This document shows, one piece after another, positions 55,738 through 64,000 of a stretch of DNA of 64,000 nucleotides. A program made the translations under genes and the position numbers. A model generated the notes under the pieces. The model made no database searches. It was not told the origin of the DNA and saw only the letters and a program-made list of their open reading frames with translations. The first letter of the stretch is position 1. Every line of letters starts with the position of its first letter. This stretch comes from Nitrincola tapanii (GTDB lineage Bacteria; Pseudomonadota; Gammaproteobacteria; Pseudomonadales; Balneatricaceae): positions 124,001 through 188,000 of the forward strand of contig NZ_SMRS01000002.1 of assembly GCF_008368715.1 (NCBI RefSeq), given 5' to 3'.

Positions 55738-57369
55738 TTAGCGATTGATGTGTCTGATCAATCCTAGGGTGGAGCTATCTAATGCTTCGCAAGCTTGTTC
55801 CTGAGTGAGTGCTGGTAAAAGCCCGGTTGCGATGGTTTTACCTAGTTCAACACCCCATTGATCAAAAGGATTAATGTCCCAGATTACAGATTGTACAAAG
55901 ACTTTGTGCTCGTACAATGCGATTAACATCCCAAATGTATAAGGGCTTAAACGCTGCATCAATAGGGTGGTACATGGCTGGTTGCCGCGATAGCGTTTAT
56001 AAGCGGGTGCTTGATCCGCGTCTTTAATCACGGTGTCGCCTAGAGCAAGAATCTGTGATTGAGCTAGACAGTTCGACAAATTGAGCTGATGTTGGTGTTT
56101 CAGCTCTTCATGGCCAGGTGCTTCGTAGCGTTTCGCGCTGGTAATGAAGTCACACATTACCGGAACCGTGCCTTGGTGGAGAAGTTGATAAAAGGCGTGT
56201 TGTGCATTGGTGCCGATTTCTCCCCAGAGAATGGGGCAGGTGTGATAATTGACTTGGTCATTATGGCGTGTGGTGCTTTTACCGTTACTCTCCATTTCCA
56301 ACTGTTCTAGATAGCTGGGGAGGTGGCTGAGTCGTCCATCATAAGGCAGGATGGCGTGTGCAGTAATATTGAGAAAGTTAATATTCCAGATCCCAACCAG
56401 AGCTAAAAGTACCGGAAGATTTTCGGTAAAAGGGGTGTCACGAAAGTGGCAGTCCATGACATGAGCGCCCGCAAGCATGTCACGAAAACCTTCCATGCCG
56501 ATACGCAGTGCGATGGGTAGGCCTATCGTCGACCACATGGAATAACGTCCGCCTGTCCACTCCCAGAAATATAAGTGATTGGATTCTGGGATGCCCCAAT
56601 CGACCATACGCTGGGGGCTGGCTGAAACGCCGATGAAATGACGTTTGATAATCAGGGATTCATCCATTTCAGCATGAACCTCTGCGCGCTTGAGCCATTC
56701 ACGTGCTGTTTCAGCATTGGCTAGGGTGTCAATCGTCGTAAAGGATTTGGATGAAATCACAAAAAGCGTGCGTGTTGGATCCAGTTTCGAAAGTAAGCTG
56801 GAAAGATGGCTGCCATCCATCGAAGACACAAAGTGAATTTCAAGTTTTTCACTGGCCGGAGAGCTGAATTCACCGAGTGCTTTACAAGCCATAAAAGGGC
56901 CTAGGTCAGAACCGCCCACCCCAATATTCACTAAGGTGTTAATTGGGGTGCCCGTACACCCCAGCCACTGTTCAGAATGAATACACTCAACGAGCCGAGA
57001 CATGCGATCAAGGTTCTCATGAACTTGCTGAATGACATCTGTTCCATCCAGCAGCAGGCTTTGATCAATCGGTGTTCTGAGGGCTGTGTGTAAAGCCGGG
57101 CGGTTCTCTGAAGTGTTGATTTTTTCGCCATTAAACAGTCGCTTAATCCAGCGTTTGAGTGCTTTTTCCTCAGCAAGTTGGCAAAGATGTTGGAGCGTCT
57201 CGGTGGAGAGGCGTTGCTTTGCAAAATCGACTAGAAGCTCATCCAGCTCAAAGCTAAGTTTTTGAAATCTATTAGGATCTTCTTGAAAAAGCTGGGCGAT
57301 ATGACGCTGTCCCATAAATTTGGCATGTTCATACAGGCGTGCACTAGCATCAGTTGCAAATACATTCAT
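55738..57369 (-). CDS. pgi: Glucose-6-phosphate isomerase
   Basis: A 543-residue protein of normal bacterial length. It has NIGVGGSDLGPFMACKAL near residue 148, FVISSKSFTTIDTLANA near residue 203 and GGRYSMWSTIGLPI near residue 265. A catalytic Glu lies in the following helix region, and WDINPFDQWGVELGK near residue 492 has the active Lys at its end. It interconverts glucose-6-phosphate and fructose-6-phosphate, supplying precursors for nucleotide sugars. The ATG at 57369 is clear. Confidence 0.97.
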   Translation of the reverse strand: MNVFATDASARLYEHAKFMGQRHIAQLFQEDPNRFQKLSFELDELLVDFAKQRLSTETLQHLCQLAEEKALKRWIKRLFNGEKINTSENRPALHTALRTPIDQSLLLDGTDVIQQVHENLDRMSRLVECIHSEQWLGCTGTPINTLVNIGVGGSDLGPFMACKALGEFSSPASEKLEIHFVSSMDGSHLSSLLSKLDPTRTLFVISSKSFTTIDTLANAETAREWLKRAEVHAEMDESLIIKRHFIGVSASPQRMVDWGIPESNHLYFWEWTGGRYSMWSTIGLPIALRIGMEGFRDMLAGAHVMDCHFRDTPFTENLPVLLALVGIWNINFLNITAHAILPYDGRLSHLPSYLEQLEMESNGKSTTRHNDQVNYHTCPILWGEIGTNAQHAFYQLLHQGTVPVMCDFITSAKRYEAPGHEELKHQHQLNLSNCLAQSQILALGDTVIKDADQAPAYKRYRGNQPCTTLLMQRLSPYTFGMLIALYEHKVFVQSVIWDINPFDQWGVELGKTIATGLLPALTQEQACEALDSSTLGLIRHINR

Positions 57370-57631
57370 GGGATTTCAAGACTCCATTGTTTTCCATGTG
57401 CGTTTCGCATTGTAAGGAAAAAGAGAGTTTATTCCAGAAAATTTCGGTCAGAATTTGCGCTATTTTTGATTTTTATATGTGTTTTGTATTAATCACAATT
57501 GATCTGATGGGTTGATTAAAGAGGGCTGTAAAAACTTTATAGCCCGGTTATAAAATATTAATCATCTTCTAGCGCATTTAATCTTAAGGCGCTTGTACTT
57601 AATTTCTAGTTTAATATTTAAGTGGGCAATA

Positions 57632-58444
57632 ATGAATTTTAGTGAATGGATTCAGACTTTGGTTTTGGCCATGATCCAAGGGCTTTCTGAGTTTTTACCT
57701 ATCTCTAGCTCGGCACATTTGATTTTACCTGCACAACTCTTAGCCTGGCCGGATCAGGGTTTGGCGTTTGATGTAGGCGTTCATTTGGGTACGTTGGCGG
57801 CGGTTGTGATCTATTTCCGCCAAGATCTTTGGTGCATGTTTCATGCTTGGCTGGCCAGTTTGCGTGGACAGCAAAGTCCTGAAGGACGCTTGAGTTGGTG
57901 GGTCATTATTGGCACTTTACCTGCTGTGCTGGCGGGTGCTTTGTTTGTCAGTGCGATCGAGCATTGGGGACGGTCTATCCTGATTATAGCATCCACGACC
58001 TTGATTTTTGGCGCTTTGATGGGGTGGGCGGATTGGCGACGTCAGGAATACCGTTCTTTGCAGGATGTAGGTCTTAAAGATGCTTTGTGGATAGGTTTGG
58101 CACAAGCCATCTCATTAATTCCTGGAACCTCTCGTTCCGGTGTGACGATCAGTGCGGCACTGATGCTGGGCTTAGATCGAACATCGGCGGCACGTTTTTC
58201 ATTTCTCCTATCGATCCCTGTGACTTTCGGAGCTTGTGTGATGATGGGGGCGCGTGTACAAAGCGGTGTGAGCATTTTGCCTTGGGAAATGTTGATTGTG
58301 GGGGCCCTGGTGGCTGGAATAAGTGCTTGGACTTGCATTCATTTGTTTTTGAAATGGATCGCACAGATAGGAATGATGCCTTTTGTCATCTATCGTTTAG
58401 GTTTGGGTTTAATTCTGCTGTGGATTTACTTCTTTTTTGCTTAG
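57632..58444 (+). CDS. uppP: Undecaprenyl-diphosphatase
   Basis: A 270-residue membrane protein (BacA/UppP). The two active-site blocks are visible: GLSEFLPISSSAHLILPA near residue 17, with the catalytic Glu/Ser/His, and IPGTSRSGVTISAALMLG near residue 165. There are about eight hydrophobic segments. It recycles the lipid carrier used by the polysaccharide and peptidoglycan pathways. ATG 57632 with AGTGGG upstream is preferred over an in-frame ATG at 57593. The 262-bp gap from pgi shows only AT-rich promoter-like sequence. Confidence 0.95.
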   Translation: MNFSEWIQTLVLAMIQGLSEFLPISSSAHLILPAQLLAWPDQGLAFDVGVHLGTLAAVVIYFRQDLWCMFHAWLASLRGQQSPEGRLSWWVIIGTLPAVLAGALFVSAIEHWGRSILIIASTTLIFGALMGWADWRRQEYRSLQDVGLKDALWIGLAQAISLIPGTSRSGVTISAALMLGLDRTSAARFSFLLSIPVTFGACVMMGARVQSGVSILPWEMLIVGALVAGISAWTCIHLFLKWIAQIGMMPFVIYRLGLGLILLWIYFFFA

Positions 58445-58453
58445 CAGAAATCA

Positions 58454-59059
58454 ATGCAGTCAGCCGCTGACTCTATTCAAATCTCAATACATGGGCTCTG
58501 GCGAGTGTTAAAAAAATCAGTACACATTGAGTTTCAGTATGCTCCAAGTCCTTTGGGTGTTTTACTCTTGGCTCGAATTGAGATAGGTTTTTTAACGCTT
58601 TTGTTTGCGGATGAGCTCGACGAAGCACTCACTCTTCTGCGGCAACGTTTTCCAAGTCATGCTATTTCACTGAGCACTGACGACTGGTCCAGGATCTGGC
58701 AGGTGCTGGATGCTTACTGGCAAAATGCAGACAGTTTAACGCCAAGCGTTCTATCCGCTTTACCCCTGGCACCTCAAGGCAGTGAGTTTCAGCAAGCAGT
58801 GTGGTCGGCTTTACAGCAGATTCCTGTCGGTCAGACTGCAAGTTATCAGCAGATAGCACAATCGATTGCGCGACCCACCGCCAGTCGTGCGGTGGCGGCC
58901 GCGTGTGCGGCCAACCCCCTTGCGCTCTTCATCCCTTGCCATCGTGTCATTCGCCAGACTGGGGCCTTGTCTGGATATCGTTGGGGGGTGTCACGTAAAC
59001 GGGCGCTCTTGGCACATGAAGCGGGTCAGTCGCTTAGCAGTTTGCAGGCGGAGGAGTAA
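58454..59059 (+). CDS. ogt: Methylated-DNA--cysteine S-methyltransferase
   Basis: A 201-residue protein. The C-terminal DNA-binding and active part has [30 protein letters not shown] near residue 110 and the strict [20 protein letters not shown] near residue 155, where Cys accepts the methyl group from O6-methylguanine. The N-terminal part is like that of Ogt or the last domain of Ada, without an Ada zinc domain. It starts 9 bp after uppP, so the two may be co-transcribed. Its end overlaps the convergent yaiI gene by 26 bp. Confidence 0.92.
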   Translation: MQSAADSIQISIHGLWRVLKKSVHIEFQYAPSPLGVLLLARIEIGFLTLLFADELDEALTLLRQRFPSHAISLSTDDWSRIWQVLDAYWQNADSLTPSVLSALPLAPQGSEFQQAVWSALQQIPVGQTASYQQIAQSIARPTASRAVAAACAANPLALFIPCHRVIRQTGALSGYRWGVSRKRALLAHEAGQSLSSLQAEE

Positions 59060-59522
59060 GCGTGCGGGCTGAGCGCTTTTGTGCTTGGGTAATCCAGCGA
59101 TCCAGTTGATCGGCAAAACGTTTACGATCGGCAGGTTGTAAGCTGGCGGGGCCTCCGCTGTGCATACCACTGGCTCTTAGCGTTTCAAGAAAATCACGCA
59201 TATTCAGGCGGGCTCGGATGGTCTCGTGAGTCAAAGCCTCACCGCGTGGGGTTAAGACTTGAGCACCCTTGTTTAAGGCGTCGTTTGCCAGAGGCAGGTC
59301 GGAGGTGATAACCAGGTCATCGGCTTGAGCGCGACGTACAATTTCCTTATCGGCCTCATCGGCACCGCTGTGCACCTGAATCATATTGATCCAAGGGATG
59401 TGTGGGGTACGCAAAAACTGATTGGCGATGAGTGTCAGTGGGATCTGCGTGCGCTCTGCGGCGCGAAATAAAATCTCTCTGACGACTACGGGACAGGCAT
59501 CAGCATCGACCCAAATGGTCAT
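59034..59522 (-). CDS. yaiI: YaiI/YqxD family protein (DUF188)
   Basis: A 162-residue protein beginning [22 protein letters not shown] and continuing with [27 protein letters not shown] and [13 protein letters not shown], the DUF188/YaiI signature, a PIN-like fold with conserved Asp residues. Its function is not established; nuclease activity has been suggested from the fold. The C-terminus overlaps the end of the convergent methyltransferase gene by 26 bp, so the two transcripts are partly complementary. Confidence 0.92.
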   Translation of the reverse strand: MTIWVDADACPVVVREILFRAAERTQIPLTLIANQFLRTPHIPWINMIQVHSGADEADKEIVRRAQADDLVITSDLPLANDALNKGAQVLTPRGEALTHETIRARLNMRDFLETLRASGMHSGGPASLQPADRKRFADQLDRWITQAQKRSARTLTPPPANC

Positions 59523-59730
59523 TCCTTACTTACCTTTCTTGGAATAAAAAAGCAGTCTACTGGGCCCTTGGCTAGGCGGCAAGTCTGGTCTGGAGGCGGT
59601 GAGAGCGGATTTTTGGTATGCTAGAGGCCCCATTGCCTTCATATAGGGGCTGTGCATAAGCGCGGCATAAGAGCAGTAATCGCTCTCTATGACGGGGGTG
59701 AACAACTTTATTAAGCCTTAAGGAATCCAC

Positions 59731-60069
59731 ATGTCACCATTGCCCCCTTGTCCAGCCTGTCAGTCAGAATATACCTACGAAGATGGCGCCTTGCTTGTCT
59801 GCCCAGAGTGTGGCCATGAGTGGTCGGCGCAAGAGTGGGTGTCGGAGGATGAGGGCTTAAATATCAAAGATGCCAATGGGAACCCTTTGCAAGATGGGGA
59901 TACGGTCACGGTGATTAAGGACCTAAAAGTGAAGGGCTCCTCCTTAGTCGTGAAAGTTGGAACGCGGGTCAAGAATATCCGCCTCGTTTCAGGGGATCAT
60001 GATATCGACTGTAAAATCGATGGTATCGGTCCGATGAAATTAAAATCTGAGTTTGTTAAAAAAGCCTGA
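59731..60069 (+). CDS. yjdM: YjdM (PhnA) zinc-ribbon protein
   Basis: A 112-residue protein. The N-terminal zinc ribbon has two Cys pairs ([21 protein letters not shown]). The C-terminal SH3-like domain has [26 protein letters not shown] and [22 protein letters not shown], matching E. coli YjdM along its full length. It was once called a phosphonate protein, but its real role is unknown. Own promoter likely; it lies alone between divergent and downstream genes. Confidence 0.94.
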   Translation: MSPLPPCPACQSEYTYEDGALLVCPECGHEWSAQEWVSEDEGLNIKDANGNPLQDGDTVTVIKDLKVKGSSLVVKVGTRVKNIRLVSGDHDIDCKIDGIGPMKLKSEFVKKA

Positions 60070-60081
60070 TCTGGCAGAGAT

Positions 60082-60119
60082 TGGCTCTGAGCGCGGCCAC
60101 CGAGTCAGTCTCAGAGCCA
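60082..60119. repeat. Inverted repeat after yjdM
   Basis: TGGCTCTGAG at 60082-60091 pairs perfectly with CTCAGAGCCA at 60110-60119 around an 18-base loop, 13 bp after the yjdM stop. No T run follows. Probably a 3'-end or processing hairpin. Confidence 0.45.
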
Positions 60120-60227
60120 GCCTCTGAGCGCTCGTGATTTAGCGTGCTCCCTCTCCGTGAATCCGGTAAGCTTCGTTCTCATTCTGTTGCTCGTCAGCAG
60201 AGACCTTAAGTATTTAGAGATGACTGC

Positions 60228-61496
60228 ATGAGTTTTGCTTCCCTGGGCTTGTCGGCCCCCTTGTTAAGTGCCGTTGCCGAGCAAGGGTATGATCAGCCTT
60301 CGCCGATTCAACAACAGGCGATCCCTTTGGTTTTGTCCGGCCAGGATTTGATGGCGGCGGCCCAGACAGGTACTGGAAAAACGGCCGGTTTTACCCTGCC
60401 TTTATTAGAGCGTTTGATGCAGGGTGAACCAGTAAAGCCCAATCAAGTCCGCGCCTTAGTCTTGACGCCGACACGTGAGCTGGCGGCTCAGGTGGCTGAA
60501 AGTGTAGCGATTTATGGACGCCACTTGCCGTTAAAGTCGGCAGTGGTGTTTGGCGGCGTTAAAATTAATCCGCAGATGATGCAGTTGCGTCGGGGGGCCG
60601 ATATTTTGGTGGCAACCCCTGGGCGGTTACTGGATTTGCATAAGCAAAATGCGGTGCGTTTTAATCAGTTAGAAATGCTGGTGTTGGATGAAGCGGATCG
60701 TATGCTGGACATGGGGTTTATCCATGATATCCGCCGCATTCTTGCGCTCTTGCCGATGAAGCGTCAAACCCTGATGTTTTCTGCGACCTTTTCAGATCCG
60801 ATCCGAGCCCTGGCGAAAACGCTTCTGCATCAGCCGCAAGAAATCTCTGTGACACCTGCCAATGCAACGGCCAACACGGTGGAGCAGTCGATCTATGTGG
60901 TTGATAAGAAACGCAAAGCCGAAGTGTTGATTCACCTGATTAAAACTCAGCAGTGGCATCAGGTGTTGGTTTTTACCAAGACCAAGCATGGTGCGAATAA
61001 GCTGACACAACAGTTGCAAGCTCAGCAAATTCCCGCTGCGGCCATTCATGGCAATAAAAGCCAAGGTGCGCGGACTCGGGCCTTGGCAGAGTTTAAGGCG
61101 GGTGAGTTGCAGGTTCTGGTGGCCACGGATATTGCTGCACGTGGATTGGATATTGATCAGTTGCCCCAGGTCGTCAATTTTGAACTGCCTAATGTCGCGG
61201 AAGACTATGTGCACCGTATCGGTCGGACCGGGCGCGCAGGCGCGCAGGGTAAGGCTATCTCTCTGGTGTGTGCCGAAGAGGCAGATCTGTTGCGCGGTAT
61301 TGAGCGTTTAACGCGGCAAACCTTTGAACGGCAAGAGTTGATGGAATTTATTCCAATCGATCTTTTGCCTGAGGTGAAACCTTCCGCTCGACGTAAATCG
61401 CCTTCGGGGGCGCGTCGTCGTAAACCTGCGAGTGGCCATCGTGATGGTCAGCGTTCAGGGGAAGTGGCACGCGGTCATCGCCCAGTGCGATCTTGA
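60228..61496 (+). CDS. rhlE: DEAD-box RNA helicase RhlE
   Basis: A 422-residue helicase. The Q motif [11 protein letters not shown]...[11 protein letters not shown] is followed by Walker [13 protein letters not shown] near residue 46, [28 protein letters not shown] near residue 148 and SATF. The second domain follows with [34 protein letters not shown] and [11 protein letters not shown] basic C-terminal tail ([20 protein letters not shown]) fits RNA binding. It remodels RNA and helps ribosome maturation and RNA decay. Length and tail fit RhlE rather than SrmB or DeaD. Confidence 0.93.
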   Translation: MSFASLGLSAPLLSAVAEQGYDQPSPIQQQAIPLVLSGQDLMAAAQTGTGKTAGFTLPLLERLMQGEPVKPNQVRALVLTPTRELAAQVAESVAIYGRHLPLKSAVVFGGVKINPQMMQLRRGADILVATPGRLLDLHKQNAVRFNQLEMLVLDEADRMLDMGFIHDIRRILALLPMKRQTLMFSATFSDPIRALAKTLLHQPQEISVTPANATANTVEQSIYVVDKKRKAEVLIHLIKTQQWHQVLVFTKTKHGANKLTQQLQAQQIPAAAIHGNKSQGARTRALAEFKAGELQVLVATDIAARGLDIDQLPQVVNFELPNVAEDYVHRIGRTGRAGAQGKAISLVCAEEADLLRGIERLTRQTFERQELMEFIPIDLLPEVKPSARRKSPSGARRRKPASGHRDGQRSGEVARGHRPVRS

Positions 61497-61528
61497 TCGC
61501 AAGATCTGATCTGTTCTAAGGTGCGTAA

Positions 61529-61558
61529 CTCTGCCTGATTCATTTATATCAGGCAGAG
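61529..61558 (+). promoter_or_regulatory. Hairpin enclosing the ribosome binding site
   Basis: CTCTGCCTGA at 61529-61538 pairs perfectly with TCAGGCAGAG at 61549-61558 around a 10-base AT-rich loop, and the ATG follows 3 bases later. The right arm contains the only AGG-type ribosome binding sequence, so the stem would hide it. No T run, so not a typical rhlE terminator. Confidence 0.5.
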
Positions 61559-61561
61559 ATC

Positions 61562-62506
61562 ATGTCTTTCAAACGACTGCGCTGGATCTACATCTTATTG
61601 GCTTTGTTCGGATTGCAGGGCTGTGCACACTCTTCACATACTTCAAAATCTCGTGATCTGAGCACAATGGAGCCGAAGCTCCTGTTGCCTTCTGAGCATT
61701 TTGCCGCTGAGCATTGGCAGCAATCCTCCTTAATTTACACACCATCTGATTGGCCGGAAGCATTAAGTGCGGAAGTGATTCATCCCAATCCCAGGATTGC
61801 GGGCTTACCGGTTATGTTGCTGGTGCATGGTGGTGGCTGGCAGCGACGATCCGCCGAAGATATGCGGCCTTTGGCACGTTATTGGGCGCAAAGGGGATTT
61901 ATTACGGTCAATATCGCGTATCGTTTTGCCCCTGAACATCGCTTTCCAGCACAGTTGCAAGATGTGCAGCAAGCGATGCACTGGATTCATCAGCAAGCAG
62001 ATGTTTGGCAAGCCGATCCGGAGCGTATTTTAGCCATGGGTTTTTCATCCGGCGCTCATCTGGTGGCGCTGATGGCCTTGGTGGCGGATCAAGGCGGAGC
62101 ATTGGATCAACCCTATGGGGGACCGCAAACACGCCCCTATTTGGTGGTGGCCGGTGGGATTCCGAGCGATCTGCGTAAATGGGATGAGGGCCGTTTAGTC
62201 GAAGATTTTCTCGGAGGCAAGCGTAGACAAGTGCCTGAGGCCTATCATCTTGCTTCCCCACAAGTGCATGTGCATGCCGAAGCCCCGCCCTTTTTTCTGT
62301 TTCATGGTCGTATGGATCGTTTGGTGCCGCCGGATCATGCGGAAGATTTTTACCAAGCCTTGGCGCAGGCGGGTGTGGAGGCTGAGCTTTTCTGGCAACC
62401 CTGGCGTGGCCATGTGACCAGTTTTTTATGGCGCGACAGTGCAATGCAAGGTTTATCACGCTTTTTGGCTGACCAGGGTGTGAGGCCGTTAGAAAAAATT
62501 TATTAG
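61562..62506 (+). CDS. Lipoprotein alpha/beta hydrolase
   Basis: A 314-residue protein. The N-terminal signal ends in a lipobox (LFGLQGCAHS), so it is likely a lipid-anchored envelope protein. The hydrolase part has an oxyanion-hole HGGGW near residue 90, the nucleophile in GFSSGAH near residue 161, FHGRMDRLVP with the acid near residue 245, and a catalytic His in WRGHVTSF near residue 280. This order is that of the BD-FAE/acetyl-esterase lipase family. Substrate unknown; an envelope or secreted ester is likely. Confidence 0.85.
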   Translation: MSFKRLRWIYILLALFGLQGCAHSSHTSKSRDLSTMEPKLLLPSEHFAAEHWQQSSLIYTPSDWPEALSAEVIHPNPRIAGLPVMLLVHGGGWQRRSAEDMRPLARYWAQRGFITVNIAYRFAPEHRFPAQLQDVQQAMHWIHQQADVWQADPERILAMGFSSGAHLVALMALVADQGGALDQPYGGPQTRPYLVVAGGIPSDLRKWDEGRLVEDFLGGKRRQVPEAYHLASPQVHVHAEAPPFFLFHGRMDRLVPPDHAEDFYQALAQAGVEAELFWQPWRGHVTSFLWRDSAMQGLSRFLADQGVRPLEKIY

Positions 62507-62508
62507 CC

Positions 62509-62552
62509 AAAGAGATCCAGATCGCGCCTATCTGCGTAGCGATTTCTCTTTT
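62509..62552 (+). terminator. Hairpin after the lipoprotein hydrolase
   Basis: AAAGAGAT and ATCGC on the left pair with GCGAT and TCTCTTTT on the right, with a small bulge. This gives an imperfect stem ending in T, 3 bp after the hydrolase stop and about 60 bp before thiI. A probable terminator. Confidence 0.5.
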
Positions 62553-62611
62553 GCTGCTCATTTCCTGTACAATGCGGGGCTTTTAAACTCAAGGCCCCGC
62601 GTATCCCCGCT

Positions 62612-64000
62612 ATGAAATACCTGATTCGTTTTTTCCCTGAAATGACGGTAAAAAGCCGTTCCGTGCGTCAGCAGCAGATCAAACAGCTCAAAAAGAATAT
62701 TCGCTTAATCGTCAAAGGATTATGTGAAGAAGCCCGTATAGGAGGCTGCTGGGATCTGTTGGAGGTCGAGTTGCCTGCGCAACTTTCTGAGGAAAAACAG
62801 CAAGCTATTAGTGATGCTTTAGCTTCGACTCCGGGCATTCATCATTTTATGCAAGCGCAAGAGTTTGAGTTGCCGGATCGTCAGACGCTGTGCCAGCGCG
62901 TACTGGAAAGTGTTGGCCAGCGTTTACAAGGAAAAACCTTTGCCGTGCGTGTTCAGCGTGCGGGTGTGCATGAATTTACCTCCTTGGACTTAGAGCGTGA
63001 GATCGGGGCGTTTTTGCTCAAGCATGCAGGCCCAAGTCGGGTGCAGTTGAAAGAACCTGAAGAAACGGTCATGTTGCAGGTGCATCACCAGCGAGTATTC
63101 ATTGTGGGCGCGCGTCGTGAGGGGATCGGCGGTTATCCGCTGGGTACCCAAGAGCAGGTGGCCACGCTTATGTCGGGTGGTTTTGATTCTTGTGTGGCGG
63201 CCTATCAAATGTTGCAGCGTGGGGTCTGTACACACTTTATCTTCTTCCGTTTAGGCGGCGTAGCGCATGAGCAGGGGGTGAAAGAGGTGGCGCATCATCT
63301 CTGGCAGCGTTACGGCTCTAGCCATCGCGTCAAGTTTGTTACCGTACCTTTTGAAGCGGTGGTCGAGCAGATTCTGACTCAGGTCGATAACGCCCAGATG
63401 GGCGTGGTGTTAAAGCGTGCGATGTTGCACTGTGCCGATCAGCTCGCTCGACGCTTACGCATCGGTGCGCTGGTCACAGGTGAGGCGATCGCTCAGGTGT
63501 CCAGTCAAACCCTAACGAATCTGCAGGTGATTGATCGCTGTATCGATCGCTTGGTTTTGCGTCCGCTGATCACAACACATAAACAAACTATTATTGATCA
63601 AGCATTTGCCATAGGTGTCGCAGAGATGTCGGCACGGATTCCAGAATACTGCGGAGTGATCAGTCAGCGTCCGACCATTCGTGCACGCCTAGAAGAGGTG
63701 GAAGCGGAAGAGGCTAAAATAGACCCTGCATGTTTAGAGGCTGCTGTGCGTGGTGCGGTGATTCAGAAGATTGACCAAGTTTTGCTGGCACCGGATCTGC
63801 CTGAGTTCGCTTCTAACTCAGCTGCAGAATCTACAGATAAACGAGCGATTGTGGTCTTAGATGTTCGAGCCCCTGCAGACGTCGAAGCGAATCCTCTACC
63901 TGCAATACGTTATCCTGTTGAATGTCTGCCTTTTTATAAACTGCACTCTGAGTTTGCGCAGTTAGACGCTGAGTTTGAATATTGGCTCTATTGTGATCAG
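62612..64000 (+). CDS. thiI: tRNA 4-thiouridine synthase ThiI (cut by window end)
   Basis: The first 463 codons of ThiI, open to the window edge. Domains run in order: N-terminal ferredoxin-like part (MKYLIRFFPEMTVKS), THUMP domain (about 60-165), PP-loop synthetase with LMSGGFDSCVAAYQML near residue 188, and a C-terminal rhodanese domain (RAIVVLDVRAPADVEANPLP near residue 410). The last visible residues, WLYCDQ, include the persulfide-forming Cys (63992-63994). It thiolates U8 of tRNA and, in the rhodanese-containing form, also supplies sulfur for thiamine. It is near full length, as E. coli ThiI has 482 residues. Confidence 0.96.
   Translation, partial: MKYLIRFFPEMTVKSRSVRQQQIKQLKKNIRLIVKGLCEEARIGGCWDLLEVELPAQLSEEKQQAISDALASTPGIHHFMQAQEFELPDRQTLCQRVLESVGQRLQGKTFAVRVQRAGVHEFTSLDLEREIGAFLLKHAGPSRVQLKEPEETVMLQVHHQRVFIVGARREGIGGYPLGTQEQVATLMSGGFDSCVAAYQMLQRGVCTHFIFFRLGGVAHEQGVKEVAHHLWQRYGSSHRVKFVTVPFEAVVEQILTQVDNAQMGVVLKRAMLHCADQLARRLRIGALVTGEAIAQVSSQTLTNLQVIDRCIDRLVLRPLITTHKQTIIDQAFAIGVAEMSARIPEYCGVISQRPTIRARLEEVEAEEAKIDPACLEAAVRGAVIQKIDQVLLAPDLPEFASNSAAESTDKRAIVVLDVRAPADVEANPLPAIRYPVECLPFYKLHSEFAQLDAEFEYWLYCDQ

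Noticed and set aside
59034-59059. Frameshift at the overlap of ogt and yaiI
   Set aside because: Both proteins keep their family C-terminal patterns and the 26-bp tail overlap of convergent genes needs no error.

Overview
The window reads as a chromosome segment of a free-living gammaproteobacterium of the Oceanospirillales/Pseudomonadales kind. The grounds are gene content and order: the gltA | sdhCDAB-sucAB-lpd-sucCD block, a 1600-residue NAD-glutamate dehydrogenase followed by a DUF2835 gene, pyrD, rmf and the fused methyltransferase rlmL, plus pgi, uppP, rhlE and thiI. The species cannot be named from what is visible.

Positions 1-20011 (+ strand) are a surface-polysaccharide locus. It starts with a flippase, an asparagine-synthase-like protein, glycosyltransferases, a polymerase and a frameshifted acyltransferase. 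About 2.53-6.76 kb is strikingly AT-rich. Next come a PglA-like glycosyltransferase, galE and a bacillosamine-type set: PglC-like initiating transferase, PglD-like acetyltransferase, PglE-like aminotransferase and, much later, a PglF-like dehydratase.

The Pgl-like genes are interrupted twice by defence-type genes. Between PglD and PglE lies a three-gene MqsR toxin / MqsA antitoxin / SecB-like chaperone unit (10305-11790). Between PglE and PglF lie an AAA ATPase with a broken RloB partner (AbiL-like), a beta-CASP metallo-beta-lactamase RNase-like gene, and a second toxin / HTH antitoxin / SecB-like chaperone unit (16594-17880). Two non-identical toxin-antitoxin-chaperone (TAC) systems 5 kb apart inside one sugar operon are the most interesting content here.

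Positions 20003-27047 (- strand) encode export and polymerisation machinery: PHP-type tyrosine phosphatase, Wzc-type kinase, short Wza-type export protein, outer-membrane beta-barrel, a small Ala-rich secreted protein and an O-antigen ligase/polymerase. Strong hairpins sit in several of the gaps.

Positions 27203-49295 are central metabolism: glutamate dehydrogenase, pyrimidine synthesis, ribosome hibernation, 23S rRNA methylation and most of the TCA cycle. The divergent gltA/sdhC region has recognisable sigma-70-type promoters on both sides and an 18-bp perfect palindrome between them.

Positions 49345-64000 hold mixed genes: alkB, a c-di-GMP pair (PilZ plus degenerate HD-GYP, divergent from a REC-GGDEF-EAL regulator), a UDP-glucose dehydrogenase homologue lacking its catalytic cysteine, pgi, uppP, a DNA methyltransferase-type repair gene, yaiI, yjdM, rhlE, a lipoprotein hydrolase and thiI, which runs off the end. 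No tRNA, rRNA, insertion sequence or CRISPR array was recognised.
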